The translations under genes were made by a program, and so were the position numbers. From NCBI GenBank assembly GCA_905480225.1, contig CAJQPO010000034.1, positions 1 through 37,225 on the forward strand: DNA of 37,225 bases, given 5' to 3'. The stretch's first letter is position 1, and every line of letters begins with the position of its first letter. The notes under the pieces are model-generated. The model ran no database searches, was not told the origin of the DNA, and saw only the letters and a program-made list of their open reading frames with translations. Origin of the DNA: an uncultured Flavobacteriales bacterium (GTDB lineage Bacteria > Bacteroidota > Bacteroidia > Flavobacteriales_D > Parvicellaceae). Below, piece by piece: positions 8,845 to 16,675 of the stretch.

Positions 8845-9388
8845 AAATCATTCCAAATTTACCCCCCATTTTAGCTAAAACTTCGTTCCAAGATTTTTTT
8901 CGATTGGCATGCATTATCTCTTTTGCCTCCAATTCAGATACGAACCAGGCTCCTTGATTCATTTCTTCGTCCAGTTGATTTGGAGACCATCCCGAATAAC
9001 CCAAAAAGAAACGTATTTGATGATCTGAAATTTGATTTAATAGAATGCGTTGTTTTAAAATTTCAAAATCACCTCCAACCCATAATCCAGGTAAAATTTT
9101 AACACTGCCTGGCAACTCGTTATCAAGTGTGTGCACATAGTAAAGATTACTAGTCTGAACAGGGCCTCCAAGACTCATGTTAAAACCATCTATTTCTACT
9201 CCTTCAATGAGCTCATTTAACTCAATTTTCATCATGTTATTTAAAATGAAGCCAAAAGCACCTTCCTTATTGTGCTCACACAATAAAATAATGGATCTTT
9301 TGAAATATTCATCCTCTAAAAAGGGCTCACTTATTAAAATTCGGCCCTTTTTCGGAGTGAGTTTATTTAGTTTACTAAAATCGAGCAT
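8813..9388 (-). CDS. YqgE/AlgH family protein
   Basis: A cytosolic protein of the YqgE/AlgH family (about 190 residues), whose biochemical role is unclear. Family features are KGRILISEPF, then YFKRSIILLCEHNKEGAFGFILN, LGGPVQ, and in the C-terminal half RFFLGYSGWSPNQLDEEM with a following GAW. The start is taken at ATG 9388 because it overlaps the miaE stop as TAATG, a translational coupling junction, and gives the normal family N-terminus MLDFSKLNK; an ATG at 9409 would add seven residues. It is the second gene of a miaE-yqgE unit. Confidence 0.93.
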   Translation of the reverse strand: MLDFSKLNKLTPKKGRILISEPFLEDEYFKRSIILLCEHNKEGAFGFILNNMMKIELNELIEGVEIDGFNMSLGGPVQTSNLYYVHTLDNELPGSVKILPGLWVGGDFEILKQRILLNQISDHQIRFFLGYSGWSPNQLDEEMNQGAWFVSELEAKEIMHANRKKSWNEVLAKMGGKFGMISNFPENPELN

Positions 9389-9972
9389 TAATGTAATCTT
9401 GGTGTCCATTCCATTTCACTACAAATGGCTGCTTCTATGTTGTTTAATTCATCCAATCTTTTGTACACTTGGTTGTTGTTCCAATAATTTAGTGCAAATT
9501 TTACAAAAATATGACCGTGTTTGGCTTCTGATATCCACAACCTTTTGTAGAAATCTTTTAACTCGGGTTCTGTTAGTTCATTCGCAATTAGTTTAAAACG
9601 CTCTGCACCACGACATTCGACAATACTAGCAACCAACATTCTGTCTAATAGTCTGTCGTCTTTTCCAGATCTGCACTTTTCTATTAATTGCTGTATATAC
9701 TGATCTTTGGGCATTTCACTTCGAAGTTGAATGCCTCGTTTTTGCATGATCGCATAAACTTGTTGAAAATGCTCCAACTCTTCTAATGCGGTCTCAATTA
9801 ATTCTGGAATTATTTCGGTTTTATCGGGACACTTGGCAACAAAACTCAAAGCCATTGAACTGGCTTTTCTTTCACAATCTGCATGGTCTTGCAGAAAATA
9901 AGAAAAATCATTCATAACCTGAGTGGCCCAACTTTGTGGGGTTTGATATGCTAATTCTAAGGATAATTTCAT
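9388..9972 (-). CDS. miaE: tRNA-(2-methylthio-N6-isopentenyl-adenosine-37) hydroxylase MiaE
   Basis: A 194-residue ferritin-like diiron monooxygenase that hydroxylates the prenyl group of ms2i6A37 in tRNA. Iron ligands expected for the fold are visible: Glu34 (DCERKAS), Glu65 with His68 (EELEHF), Glu119 (VECRGAE) and Glu149 with His152 (SEAKHGHIF). Length and spacing agree with the family. It heads a two-gene unit with yqgE through a TAATG overlap, and it is divergent from pdxH with a 75-base gap that must hold both promoters. Confidence 0.94.
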   Translation of the reverse strand: MKLSLELAYQTPQSWATQVMNDFSYFLQDHADCERKASSMALSFVAKCPDKTEIIPELIETALEELEHFQQVYAIMQKRGIQLRSEMPKDQYIQQLIEKCRSGKDDRLLDRMLVASIVECRGAERFKLIANELTEPELKDFYKRLWISEAKHGHIFVKFALNYWNNNQVYKRLDELNNIEAAICSEMEWTPRLH

Positions 9973-10047
9973 GCTTTATTGAATTGAATTGAAAAGTACG
10001 CAATATGATAGAAATATTATAGATATTTGAAGTGATAACTCAAAGTA

Positions 10048-10674
10048 ATGAAAGAGAGGTTTGATTTTGTCAAGGGGCAACTTAAGATGCATGAAACACC
10101 CAAGGATCCAGGTGTAATGTTAGACGCATGGCTGCAAAATGCACAAGCTAATAGCGTAAGCGAATACCAAGCAATGGTTGTAGCGACTGTAGATAATAAG
10201 CATCAAGTCTCGACAAGGGTGGTTTATCTGCGTGATATTATTGCGGATGGGTTAGTATTTTATACCAACTTTAATAGTCGGAAAGGGCTTGATATAAAAA
10301 AAAATAGCGAGGTAGCTATTAATTTCTTTTGGAAAGAACTCGAACAACAAATCAGAATTCAGGGGACAATAAAAATGGTGAATCCTGATGTCTCAGATGC
10401 TTATTTTAGAGAAAGGCCAAGAGAAAGTCAAATAGGTGCTTGGGCTTCCGATCAAAGTAAACAAATCCCGAATCGAGCTTATTTAGAACAACAGTTGATT
10501 CGATACCAAAATGAATTTGACGGTGGACCCGTTCCTAGACCTGAGCATTGGGGTGGCTACAAAGTGATTCCACATTATTTTGAGTTTTGGCAGGGGAGAA
10601 AGAACCGCTTACACGACCGAATATGCTACAGTAAGAAAAATGGTCTTTGGTCAAAAAGTAGATTAGCACCTTGA
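10048..10674 (+). CDS. pdxH: Pyridoxamine 5'-phosphate oxidase
   Basis: A 208-residue FMN enzyme that oxidises pyridoxamine or pyridoxine 5'-phosphate to pyridoxal 5'-phosphate, the last step of vitamin B6 supply and salvage. Signature segments are STRVVYLRDI and YTNFNSRKGLDI (FMN binding), RPRESQIGAWASDQS (near 132-146) and the C-terminal EFWQGRKNRLHDRI with the final RLAP. The enzyme acts as a cytosolic dimer. The product serves the PLP aminotransferases encoded nearby, though that is cofactor supply and not a pathway link. It overlaps the glycosyltransferase gene by three bases. Confidence 0.96.
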   Translation: MKERFDFVKGQLKMHETPKDPGVMLDAWLQNAQANSVSEYQAMVVATVDNKHQVSTRVVYLRDIIADGLVFYTNFNSRKGLDIKKNSEVAINFFWKELEQQIRIQGTIKMVNPDVSDAYFRERPRESQIGAWASDQSKQIPNRAYLEQQLIRYQNEFDGGPVPRPEHWGGYKVIPHYFEFWQGRKNRLHDRICYSKKNGLWSKSRLAP

Positions 10675-11897
10675 ATCACTCTGTTTTCGATGCGTATCTT
10701 AATAAGTTTTCCTTTAGGGAAAAGAATCTTGATAAACCGGTAAGTAAAGAGTTAGGCCTTATCGTTGTTATTCCATGTTACAATGAGGCTAATGTTGTTG
10801 ATGCCTTGTTTTCGTTAAATAATGCAAAAAAACCATCGTGTAGTGTCGAAGTTATTGTTGTAGTTAATCAAGGAGACAATGCAGAGGATATTGTTAGCAA
10901 GCAGAACAGGGATTCTATTGTAAAACTTGGTATGGTCTCTGGTAAGTTTTGGTTTGATTTACACGTAATAGAGGAATTGAATCTACCGAAGAAATATGCC
11001 GGAGTGGGATTAGCGCGTAAGATTGGGTTAGACGAAGGAATTAGACGGTTTTCAACAATCGGCAAGAATGGTATCTTAGCTTGTTTCGATGCGGATTCGT
11101 TGGTCGCTAAAAGCTACTTTGTAGAGATAGAAAAAACATTTAAAAAGGGCACAGTAGGATGTAATATATATTTCGAGCACGACCTGGTTGGTGTTGATCC
11201 AGCAATTAATAAAGCGATAGTAGATTACGAATTGTTTTTGCGTTACTATAATTTAGCTATGAATTACACGGGAGTGCCATATGCTCATTTCACAGTTGGT
11301 TCATCCATGGCATTTTCTTGTAACGCATATATGCGTGTGGGAGGCATGAATAAACGAAAAGCAGGAGAGGACTTCTATTTTTTACATAAGATTATCCAAC
11401 TTGGAAATTTCGAAGAGCTTACTTCAACAACGGTTTTCCCAAGCTCAAGATGTTCTGACAGGGTTCCTTTTGGAACTGGGAAAGCGGTTTCTTCCTACAT
11501 AGAAAATAATTGCGAACAGCTGAAAACGTATCCTTTTTCTAGCTTCATTATCCTGAAGTGTTTTTCAGAAAAGTTGCGTAATTACGATTTGGAAAATTGG
11601 CCGCAAGAAATAGTTGATTTTCTGCCTCCTAACTTTTCAGAATCTTTGAAAAATGTTAGGCGTAATGCGAAGACCCATGAAAACTATGTTTTTTCAGCAT
11701 TTCAATTGTTTAATGCTTTTCAGGCACTTAAATTTCTACATTTCATGCGCGATAAAAAAGGCGCAGTAAATGTACATGATGCGGTACTTGAAATCATGAA
11801 GCAATTTGGACACAATACTCCAGTTGGGATTACAAACGTTACCCTTTTATTAGAACTCAGAAAATGGGATAAAGCCTTACGATACCGTTGTCAATGA
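10671..11897 (+). CDS. Family 2 glycosyltransferase
   Basis: A 408-residue GT-A fold glycosyltransferase. LIVVIPCYNEANVV (30-43) is the nucleotide-sugar-binding N-terminus, Asp140-Ala-Asp142 is the metal-binding DxD motif, and GEDFYF (232-237) carries the acidic residues expected near the catalytic base. There are no obvious transmembrane helices, so it is probably cytosolic or peripheral, unlike membrane-bound GT2 polymerases. The frame opens only at 10662 and the best start is TTG 10671, overlapping the pdxH stop as TTGA, which points to coupled translation. Donor and acceptor cannot be told. Confidence 0.82.
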   Translation: MNHSVFDAYLNKFSFREKNLDKPVSKELGLIVVIPCYNEANVVDALFSLNNAKKPSCSVEVIVVVNQGDNAEDIVSKQNRDSIVKLGMVSGKFWFDLHVIEELNLPKKYAGVGLARKIGLDEGIRRFSTIGKNGILACFDADSLVAKSYFVEIEKTFKKGTVGCNIYFEHDLVGVDPAINKAIVDYELFLRYYNLAMNYTGVPYAHFTVGSSMAFSCNAYMRVGGMNKRKAGEDFYFLHKIIQLGNFEELTSTTVFPSSRCSDRVPFGTGKAVSSYIENNCEQLKTYPFSSFIILKCFSEKLRNYDLENWPQEIVDFLPPNFSESLKNVRRNAKTHENYVFSAFQLFNAFQALKFLHFMRDKKGAVNVHDAVLEIMKQFGHNTPVGITNVTLLLELRKWDKALRYRCQ

Positions 11898-11907
11898 ATT
11901 AAACGGC

Positions 11908-12234
11908 TTAATCACTATCATTTTTATCTTCAGTAGTTTCAGGAACAGCTTCGGACTTTTTACTTGCCTTCTTTTCTGATTTTTTTGGAGAAGATTCGGT
12001 TACTTCCTCTACTTTGGCTTCAACCTTCTTTGGAGTAGCTTCAGTTACTGCAGCTTCTTTATCAGCTGCCGCCTTTTTTGTAGTGCTTTTGGCTTTGGGT
12101 GATGCTTTTTTCTTTGATGGCTTTTTTTTCTTTTTTGTGGTAACAACTGCTACTCGCTTTTTCCTTTTTCGAGTTATACCGTATGATCCTGCCGTTCTTT
12201 TACCCTTTTTGGTCTTTTTATCTCCCTTACCCAT
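11908..12234 (-). CDS. 30S ribosomal protein bTHX with a long lysine-rich histone-like tail
   Basis: The first 30 residues are the small ribosomal protein bTHX of Bacteroidota (MGKGDKKTKKGKRTAGSYG, then a basic RKRKKR stretch), which binds in the 30S head. Family members usually end soon after this. Here 78 further residues follow: first Lys-rich with SPKAK, then alternating Lys/Ala/Glu/Thr with TPKK and SPKK and an acidic end. This tail is low in complexity and resembles bacterial histone H1-like proteins; S/T-P-K-K motifs bind the DNA minor groove in eukaryotic H1. The tail's role is unknown. It lies 62 bases downstream of trmH on the same strand and meets the glycosyltransferase gene tail to tail. 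Confidence 0.8.
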   Translation of the reverse strand: MGKGDKKTKKGKRTAGSYGITRKRKKRVAVVTTKKKKKPSKKKASPKAKSTTKKAAADKEAAVTEATPKKVEAKVEEVTESSPKKSEKKASKKSEAVPETTEDKNDSD

Positions 12235-12296
12235 AAATTTTTTTATTTTATTTCTAATTGCTAATGTATTAAATATTCTTTCCCATGATTCATATA

Positions 12297-12968
12297 TTAA
12301 ATGGGATTTTCATTTAGGTACCTGTTTTTAATTTGATGAGAAGATTTAACGGTCTTCATCGTCCATTCAAATAAAAGTGTTGTTTTTTCTTCGGATGTGA
12401 GCTCGAAGTTAATGTTTTCGGCTCTCAATCTTGCTGATAACTCAGCCAAAACAAGCGCAGCAGAGACAGAAATGTTAAAGCTTTCTGTGAACCCGTACAT
12501 GGGGATATGGACCAAGCCATCAGCATGCTCTAATGCCGTTTTGGACAATCCAGTTAATTCAGTACCAAAAAGCACTGCGATTTTCTTTTCAAGAGGCATT
12601 TTATTGATAGGTATATAGTTTGCTTGCGGTGTCGTTGCATAGATTGTGTATCCTTGGTTTTTTAAATGATTGATGCAATCGATGGTGTTGTTTTCTTTCT
12701 CAGAATATTTATTGACATGCAGCCACTTTGTGCTTCCCATATCGATTTCCTTATTCAACTTATATTCATTCCTATTTTCAATTATATGTACATCTTGTAT
12801 TCCAAAACAATCACAGCTTCTTAATACTGCACTTGCGTTGTGCATTTGGAAAAGGTCTTCTAATACAACGGTAACGTGTTTGGTTCGATTATTCACAACA
12901 GAAGAGAAGCGCTCTTTCCTTTCTTCTGTTAAAAAATCAAACATGTATTCAAAGAGGTCCTTTCTCAT
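12297..12968 (-). CDS. trmH: tRNA (guanosine-18-2'-O)-methyltransferase, SpoU/TrmH family
   Basis: A 223-residue SPOUT (trefoil-knot) RNA methyltransferase. Motif 1 has Asn44 and Arg50 (HNASAVLRS), motif 2 is LFGTELTGLS (133-142) and motif 3 is IPMYGFTESFNISVSAA (155-171), which form the S-adenosylmethionine-binding knot. The length and the C-terminal extension fit TrmH, which methylates G18 in the tRNA D-loop, rather than the longer RlmB; substrate assignment is from family resemblance. It begins just downstream of the HU terminator, so it likely has its own promoter or depends on read-through, and it may be co-transcribed with the bTHX gene. Confidence 0.88.
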   Translation of the reverse strand: MRKDLFEYMFDFLTEERKERFSSVVNNRTKHVTVVLEDLFQMHNASAVLRSCDCFGIQDVHIIENRNEYKLNKEIDMGSTKWLHVNKYSEKENNTIDCINHLKNQGYTIYATTPQANYIPINKMPLEKKIAVLFGTELTGLSKTALEHADGLVHIPMYGFTESFNISVSAALVLAELSARLRAENINFELTSEEKTTLLFEWTMKTVKSSHQIKNRYLNENPI

Positions 12969-12983
12969 TGGAACTTTTAAGGT

Positions 12984-13020
12984 ATAAAAAAAGCCCTAAC
13001 CAAAAAGTCAGGGCTTTTAA
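12984..13020 (-). terminator. Rho-independent terminator of the HU gene
   Basis: Inverted repeat AAGCCCT (12991-12997) and AGGGCTT (13010-13016), extended inward by AC/GT after one mismatch. Read on the minus strand the stem is followed by a run of seven T, the normal terminator layout, 17 bases after the HU stop codon. On the plus strand the stem is followed by only TTTT, so it acts mainly for the minus strand. Confidence 0.85.
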
Positions 13021-13036
13021 AATTCTTAACTGCTAA

Positions 13037-13309
13037 TTAGTTAACTTTCTTTGAAAGGTCAGAGCCAGCTTTGAATCTGATTACATTTTTTGCAGCGATT
13101 GCAATTTCTTTACCAGTTTGTGGGTTTCTTCCTTTTCGTGCAGCTCTTTTAGAGATTGAGAAAGAACCGAATCCAACTAACGAAATTCTATCTCCTTTTT
13201 TAAGCGCTTTTGTAGTAGTCTCACAAAATGCGTCTAATGCTCTTTTCGTGTCTGCTTTTGACAGACCTGAAGTCGTCGCCATTCCTTCAATTAATTCAGC
13301 TTTGTTCAT
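13037..13309 (-). CDS. hup: HU family DNA-binding protein
   Basis: A 90-residue nucleoid protein that bends DNA as a dimer. It begins MNKAELIEGMA and has the HU signature in the middle (ISLVGFGSFSISKRAARKGRNPQTGK, shared positions GFGSF and R-x-GRNP-x-TG) with the arm proline in RNPQ inserting into the minor groove. Length is exactly that of HU/IHF proteins. It has a consensus promoter 50 bases upstream and a strong terminator right after the stop, so it is a highly expressed single-gene unit. Confidence 0.96.
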   Translation of the reverse strand: MNKAELIEGMATTSGLSKADTKRALDAFCETTTKALKKGDRISLVGFGSFSISKRAARKGRNPQTGKEIAIAAKNVIRFKAGSDLSKKVN

Positions 13310-13360
13310 TTTTTGTTTTTTTAATAGTTATTGAAATTAAATTTCTTTAATGTATGTGAG

Positions 13361-13390
13361 CAAATATATATTTTATACTAAGCGAGTCAA
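13361..13390 (-). promoter_or_regulatory. Consensus Bacteroidota promoter of the HU gene
   Basis: On the minus strand TTG (13390-13388) is followed by exactly 19 bases and TATATTTG (13368-13361), a full match to the TTG-N19-TAnnTTTG promoter of the Bacteroidota primary sigma factor. Transcription would start near 13357, giving a leader of about 47 bases before ATG 13309, which is AT-rich, suited to efficient translation. Confidence 0.75.
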
Positions 13391-13490
13391 GGCCTGTAGC
13401 CGTAAATGGACCTTATTTGTTAATAAAAACGAATCATTGTTAATAATGGATTCTCTGAATCCCTTTGTTAGTAAGGGCTTGAAGACTTTC

Positions 13491-13886
13491 TCACTTCTTA
13501 AATATCCGATCTTGACCTTTAAATTCTGGGGATTGAATTGAAATTACTTTAAGTGGAATGTCTGATACTACTTCAACACCGTGCCAAGTATTTCTCGGAA
13601 TAGTTATGAAATCCCCCTTTTTTATGGATTGATTCTTATCTCCTATGGTGAAGTTTCCTGCTCCCTCTAGTACATAAACCTGTTCTGTATGGTTGACGTG
13701 TTTATGCATTTTTACTTTTAACTTAATCCAAATAGCAAAAGTGCTGGATAGGCTGTCTGTTGAGATGCGTTTTACGTGTATGTTGTCGTAATTGGTTGAG
13801 TCGGGTTTTAAATCTGCTATTGAAATAGTTTGGGCGTCCGTGATCAGTCCAAGTAATACTAATGTTATAATTAGGAGTGTTTTCAT
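13491..13886 (-). CDS. Exported cupin-domain protein
   Basis: A protein of 131 residues with an N-terminal signal peptide (MKTLLIITLVLLGLITDAQ) and a single cupin barrel. Cupin motif 1 is KMHKHVNHTEQVYVLEGAG (two His and a Glu as metal ligands) and motif 2 is GDFITIPRNTWHGVEV with the last metal His. The substrate is unknown. The ATG at 13886 is chosen because it overlaps the fmt stop as ATGA; a start at 13898 would add four residues ahead of the signal peptide. It is the third gene of the rlmI-fmt-cupin unit, but an exported protein has no evident link to those enzymes. Confidence 0.82.
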   Translation of the reverse strand: MKTLLIITLVLLGLITDAQTISIADLKPDSTNYDNIHVKRISTDSLSSTFAIWIKLKVKMHKHVNHTEQVYVLEGAGNFTIGDKNQSIKKGDFITIPRNTWHGVEVVSDIPLKVISIQSPEFKGQDRIFKK

Positions 13887-14842
13887 ATTGATTTCCATTC
13901 ATTAGAAATTCTGGAGCCTCGTAAAAAATCACTTACTTTCATTCGCTTTTTACCTTCAAGCTGCAATTCTTTTAGTACAACATAGCCATTCTTACAGGCT
14001 ACTTTAAGTGTTTGATTATTGTCAGTCACTACAGTTCCTGGACGCTTGTTGTGCTCCATGTTCAAGGATGTACAATCGAATATTTTACAAGACAATCGCT
14101 TTTTACTTTCTGTTTCAAAAATGGTCCAAGAACCTGGATAAGGACTTAGCCCTCGAATAAAATTGAAGATGGTTTCGGTATTTTCATTCCAATCAATCCT
14201 ACAATCTTGTTTAAATATTTTTGGTGCTTCAGCGAGATCGAGGTGATTTATATGGTCTTGTGGGATAATATTAGCGGTGTTAGAGGCAATAGCATCACAA
14301 GTTTTTGTAACTAATTTTGATCCAATATTCGCTAAAAGATCATGCAGTGCGCCTGCGTTCATATTAGGCTCAATGGCCACTTTTTCTTGCATAATGATTG
14401 CACCTTTGTCAATTTCATGATTCAAGAAAAATGTAGTTACGCCAGTTTCGATTTCTCCATTTATAATAGCCCAATTTATTGGTGCAGCGCCTCTATATTG
14501 AGGTAACAAAGAAGCATGTAAATTAAAAGTGCCTAATTGAGGCATGTCCCAAACTATTTTGGGCAACATTCTAAATGCGACAACAATTTGTAAATCAGCG
14601 TTTAAAGCAGCAAGTTCATCCAGGAATGACGCTTCCTTTAAGTTGGTCGGCTGCAACGTTTTTATACCCTGCAGATCTGCATATTTTTTAACTGCAGACT
14701 GGCTAATCTTTCGTCCTCTTCCAGCAGCTTTGTCTGGGGCAGTGATTACACCAACAATATTTTCTCCATGCCTTATGAGTTCAGTTAATACCGTAACTGC
14801 AAACTCAGGCGTACCCATATATACGATTCTTGATTTGCCCAT
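13883..14842 (-). CDS. fmt: Methionyl-tRNA formyltransferase
   Basis: A 319-residue enzyme that formylates initiator Met-tRNA using 10-formyltetrahydrofolate. The formyltransferase domain shows MGTPEFAV near the start, the catalytic Asn107 and His109 in FNLHASLLPQYRGAAPINW, and Asp145 in HEIDKGAI. The C-terminal domain (about 210-319) is the tRNA-binding barrel. Its ATG shares a base with the stop of the upstream methyltransferase gene (TAATG), and its stop overlaps the cupin start (ATGA), so all three are translated in concert. Confidence 0.96.
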   Translation of the reverse strand: MGKSRIVYMGTPEFAVTVLTELIRHGENIVGVITAPDKAAGRGRKISQSAVKKYADLQGIKTLQPTNLKEASFLDELAALNADLQIVVAFRMLPKIVWDMPQLGTFNLHASLLPQYRGAAPINWAIINGEIETGVTTFFLNHEIDKGAIIMQEKVAIEPNMNAGALHDLLANIGSKLVTKTCDAIASNTANIIPQDHINHLDLAEAPKIFKQDCRIDWNENTETIFNFIRGLSPYPGSWTIFETESKKRLSCKIFDCTSLNMEHNKRPGTVVTDNNQTLKVACKNGYVVLKELQLEGKKRMKVSDFLRGSRISNEWKSI

Positions 14843-16026
14843 TAATCTACTTGGATTACCAGTCCTTTTAAATATTCACTTTCGGGATGAAATAAATTTA
14901 TTGGATGATCCGCAGGTTGATGTAGTTGGTGAAGAATTCTAATTTTTCTTTTGGCTGAAATTGCAGCAGCAGCAATTGTATTTTTAAACAGTTCTTTGTC
15001 TACGACCTGACTACAAGAAAAAGTAAAAATTATTCCACCTGCTTTTATTTGCTCTATTGCTCTAGCATTAAGTCGTTTATATCCTTGCACTGCTTTGTGT
15101 CTCGCATCTCTATGCTTAGCAAAAGCTGGAGGATCCAATATAATGATGTCGTAATCTGCACTTAAATTTTTAATAAAATCCATTGCATCATCTTTGATTG
15201 AATTGTGCTTTTCACTTAACGCTGGATAATAGGAGATGTTTTCATCAACCAAATCAATTGCCTTTTGTGAGCTATCCAATGAATCTACTTGTATTGCACC
15301 AGCATTTAATGCGAACACCGAAAAACCACCGGAATAGCAAAACGTATTGAGTACTTTTTTCCCTTTGGCGTAATTCGCAATTAAGTTTCTGTTTTCTCGC
15401 TGGTCAATAAAAAAACCAGTTTTTTGTCCCGTTATCCAATTAACGTAAAAATGATTTCCGTATTCAAGCCCTTCCATCACAGCACTTTCTTCCCCATGCA
15501 AGTATTGATTGGAGACGGTTTCTGCATATTCAGAAGGAAGAGATTCGGTGCTTTTATCATAAATTGATTTCACCAGGCCTTCGGTTGTATTGCGCAAAGC
15601 TTCGCAAATAAAATCAATTGCTCTGTGCATCCCAATACTGTGACATTGAACAATAGCTGTACCATTGTAAAAGTCAATGATTAAGCCAGGCAAATGATCT
15701 CCCTCTGCATTTACAAGTCTGAAAATATTTGTTTCAGGATTATTGATCAACCCCATGTTTTTCCGTAACTCGTAGGCTGCAGTAATTCGATTATCCCAAA
15801 ATGATTGGTCAATTTCCACAAAGTCAAAAGCAAGCATTCTTCCGGCAATTGACCCCTTGGTGTAATGTGCCTTTCCTAATATTCGTTCTTTGTTATTTAG
15901 TACGGTAACTACATCACCGTCCTTCAGGCCCGGAGATGTAGTTTTAATGGCGCCAGAAAATATCCAGGGATGAAACCGTTGCAATGATTTTTCCTTTGTG
16001 GCCTTAAGTTTAATGTTTTTGTCCAT
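14842..16026 (-). CDS. PUA-domain class I rRNA methyltransferase (RlmI-like, 23S rRNA m5C)
   Basis: About 394 residues. An N-terminal PUA-like RNA-binding domain (HPWIFSGAI, then DGDVVTVLN) is followed by a Rossmann methyltransferase domain with KVLNTFCYSGGFSVFAL as motif I, DIIILDPPAFAKHR as motif IV and FTFSCSQ containing the cysteine expected for cytosine C5 methylation. RlmI of enterobacteria modifies C1962 of 23S rRNA; the same target is inferred here. The frame extends to ATG 16071, but MDKNIKLKATKEKSL from ATG 16026 matches the usual family N-terminus and leaves room for a promoter in the divergent gap; ATG 16050 is another option. First gene of the unit with fmt and the cupin gene. 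Confidence 0.87.
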   Translation of the reverse strand: MDKNIKLKATKEKSLQRFHPWIFSGAIKTTSPGLKDGDVVTVLNNKERILGKAHYTKGSIAGRMLAFDFVEIDQSFWDNRITAAYELRKNMGLINNPETNIFRLVNAEGDHLPGLIIDFYNGTAIVQCHSIGMHRAIDFICEALRNTTEGLVKSIYDKSTESLPSEYAETVSNQYLHGEESAVMEGLEYGNHFYVNWITGQKTGFFIDQRENRNLIANYAKGKKVLNTFCYSGGFSVFALNAGAIQVDSLDSSQKAIDLVDENISYYPALSEKHNSIKDDAMDFIKNLSADYDIIILDPPAFAKHRDARHKAVQGYKRLNARAIEQIKAGGIIFTFSCSQVVDKELFKNTIAAAAISAKRKIRILHQLHQPADHPINLFHPESEYLKGLVIQVD

Positions 16027-16082
16027 CTGTTCTGCAATATTACTAATCATATTTAGAAAGATGATTTTCAAAAGAATCTTTC

Positions 16083-16090
16083 TATGTTTG
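16083..16090 (+). promoter_or_regulatory. Possible -7 box immediately before a lipoprotein gene
   Basis: TATGTTTG fits TAnnTTTG, with a TG (not a full TTG) at the -33 distance (16062-16063). It ends four bases before the ATG at 16095, so the transcript would have almost no leader. It may be chance in AT-rich DNA. Confidence 0.3.
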
Positions 16091-16094
16091 AGGT

Positions 16095-16649
16095 ATGAAA
16101 AAATTAAAATTTCCGTTGTTGTTAGCGCTTTACTTGTTCAGTGTTGGTTGTAGTTCAATTGAAGAAAAAAATAAAAACAAAGTAGCAATAACTGAGCTCC
16201 TCGCGAATTTTCAAATTTGTAAAGAAGAAAATGATAGCGAGCGCCGATCTTGCAGTCACTATACTTCAGAAGCGATTTGTAAATACAACGGAATAACAGA
16301 TTTTCAAAATCAAGACGGTTCTTATCTGGATTATAAAGAATTATTTACTGCAATAACAGATAGCCCTATGTGGAAGTTTCTGGGTTCTGCAGAAGACCAA
16401 GAGGTGCTGAATGATGCCCAAGACCTTGCTAATCGAGGATTTCCAGTGGTATGTGTTAACGCAGATGATAAACACAAGTTTGCCGTTTTAATAATTGAAG
16501 GAGCATGTGCACAGTCTGGAAAATGGAAATTAAATTGTCCTAATTCTGCTGCTTTTTTCCCATCTAAAAAACCAGAGCCTTATATAAATAAGACATTGAA
16601 TTATGCATTTAAAAAGCCCAAAGGCTTAGAGCTATTTGTTAAGAAATAA
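16095..16649 (+). CDS. Predicted lipoprotein with a possible degenerate cysteine-amidase-like domain
   Basis: A 184-residue protein with a lipoprotein signal peptide: basic start, hydrophobic core, and FSVGC with Cys19 as the lipidated residue. The rest is not firmly recognised. The stretch from about 104 to 136 (NDAQDLANRGFPVVCV, then a strand pair KFAVLIIEG) and the following W, PNSAAFF and C-terminal AFKKPKGLELF look like the layout of small NlpC/P60- or CHAP-like amidases, where a Gly-His would precede the AV strand; here it is Lys-Phe, with a His two residues earlier. Seven cysteines are present including Cys53 and Cys62. Function is left open. It is a single gene, divergent from the rRNA methyltransferase. 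Confidence 0.65.
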   Translation: MKKLKFPLLLALYLFSVGCSSIEEKNKNKVAITELLANFQICKEENDSERRSCSHYTSEAICKYNGITDFQNQDGSYLDYKELFTAITDSPMWKFLGSAEDQEVLNDAQDLANRGFPVVCVNADDKHKFAVLIIEGACAQSGKWKLNCPNSAAFFPSKKPEPYINKTLNYAFKKPKGLELFVKK

Positions 16650-16675
16650 TCAATGGTGTATCCAGAAAAATTACC

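Noticed and set aside
9973-10047. Promoters in the miaE-pdxH divergent gap
   Set aside because: Only a partial TAnnTTTG-like string (near TATTTG) is present with no well-spaced TTG, so no site is called.
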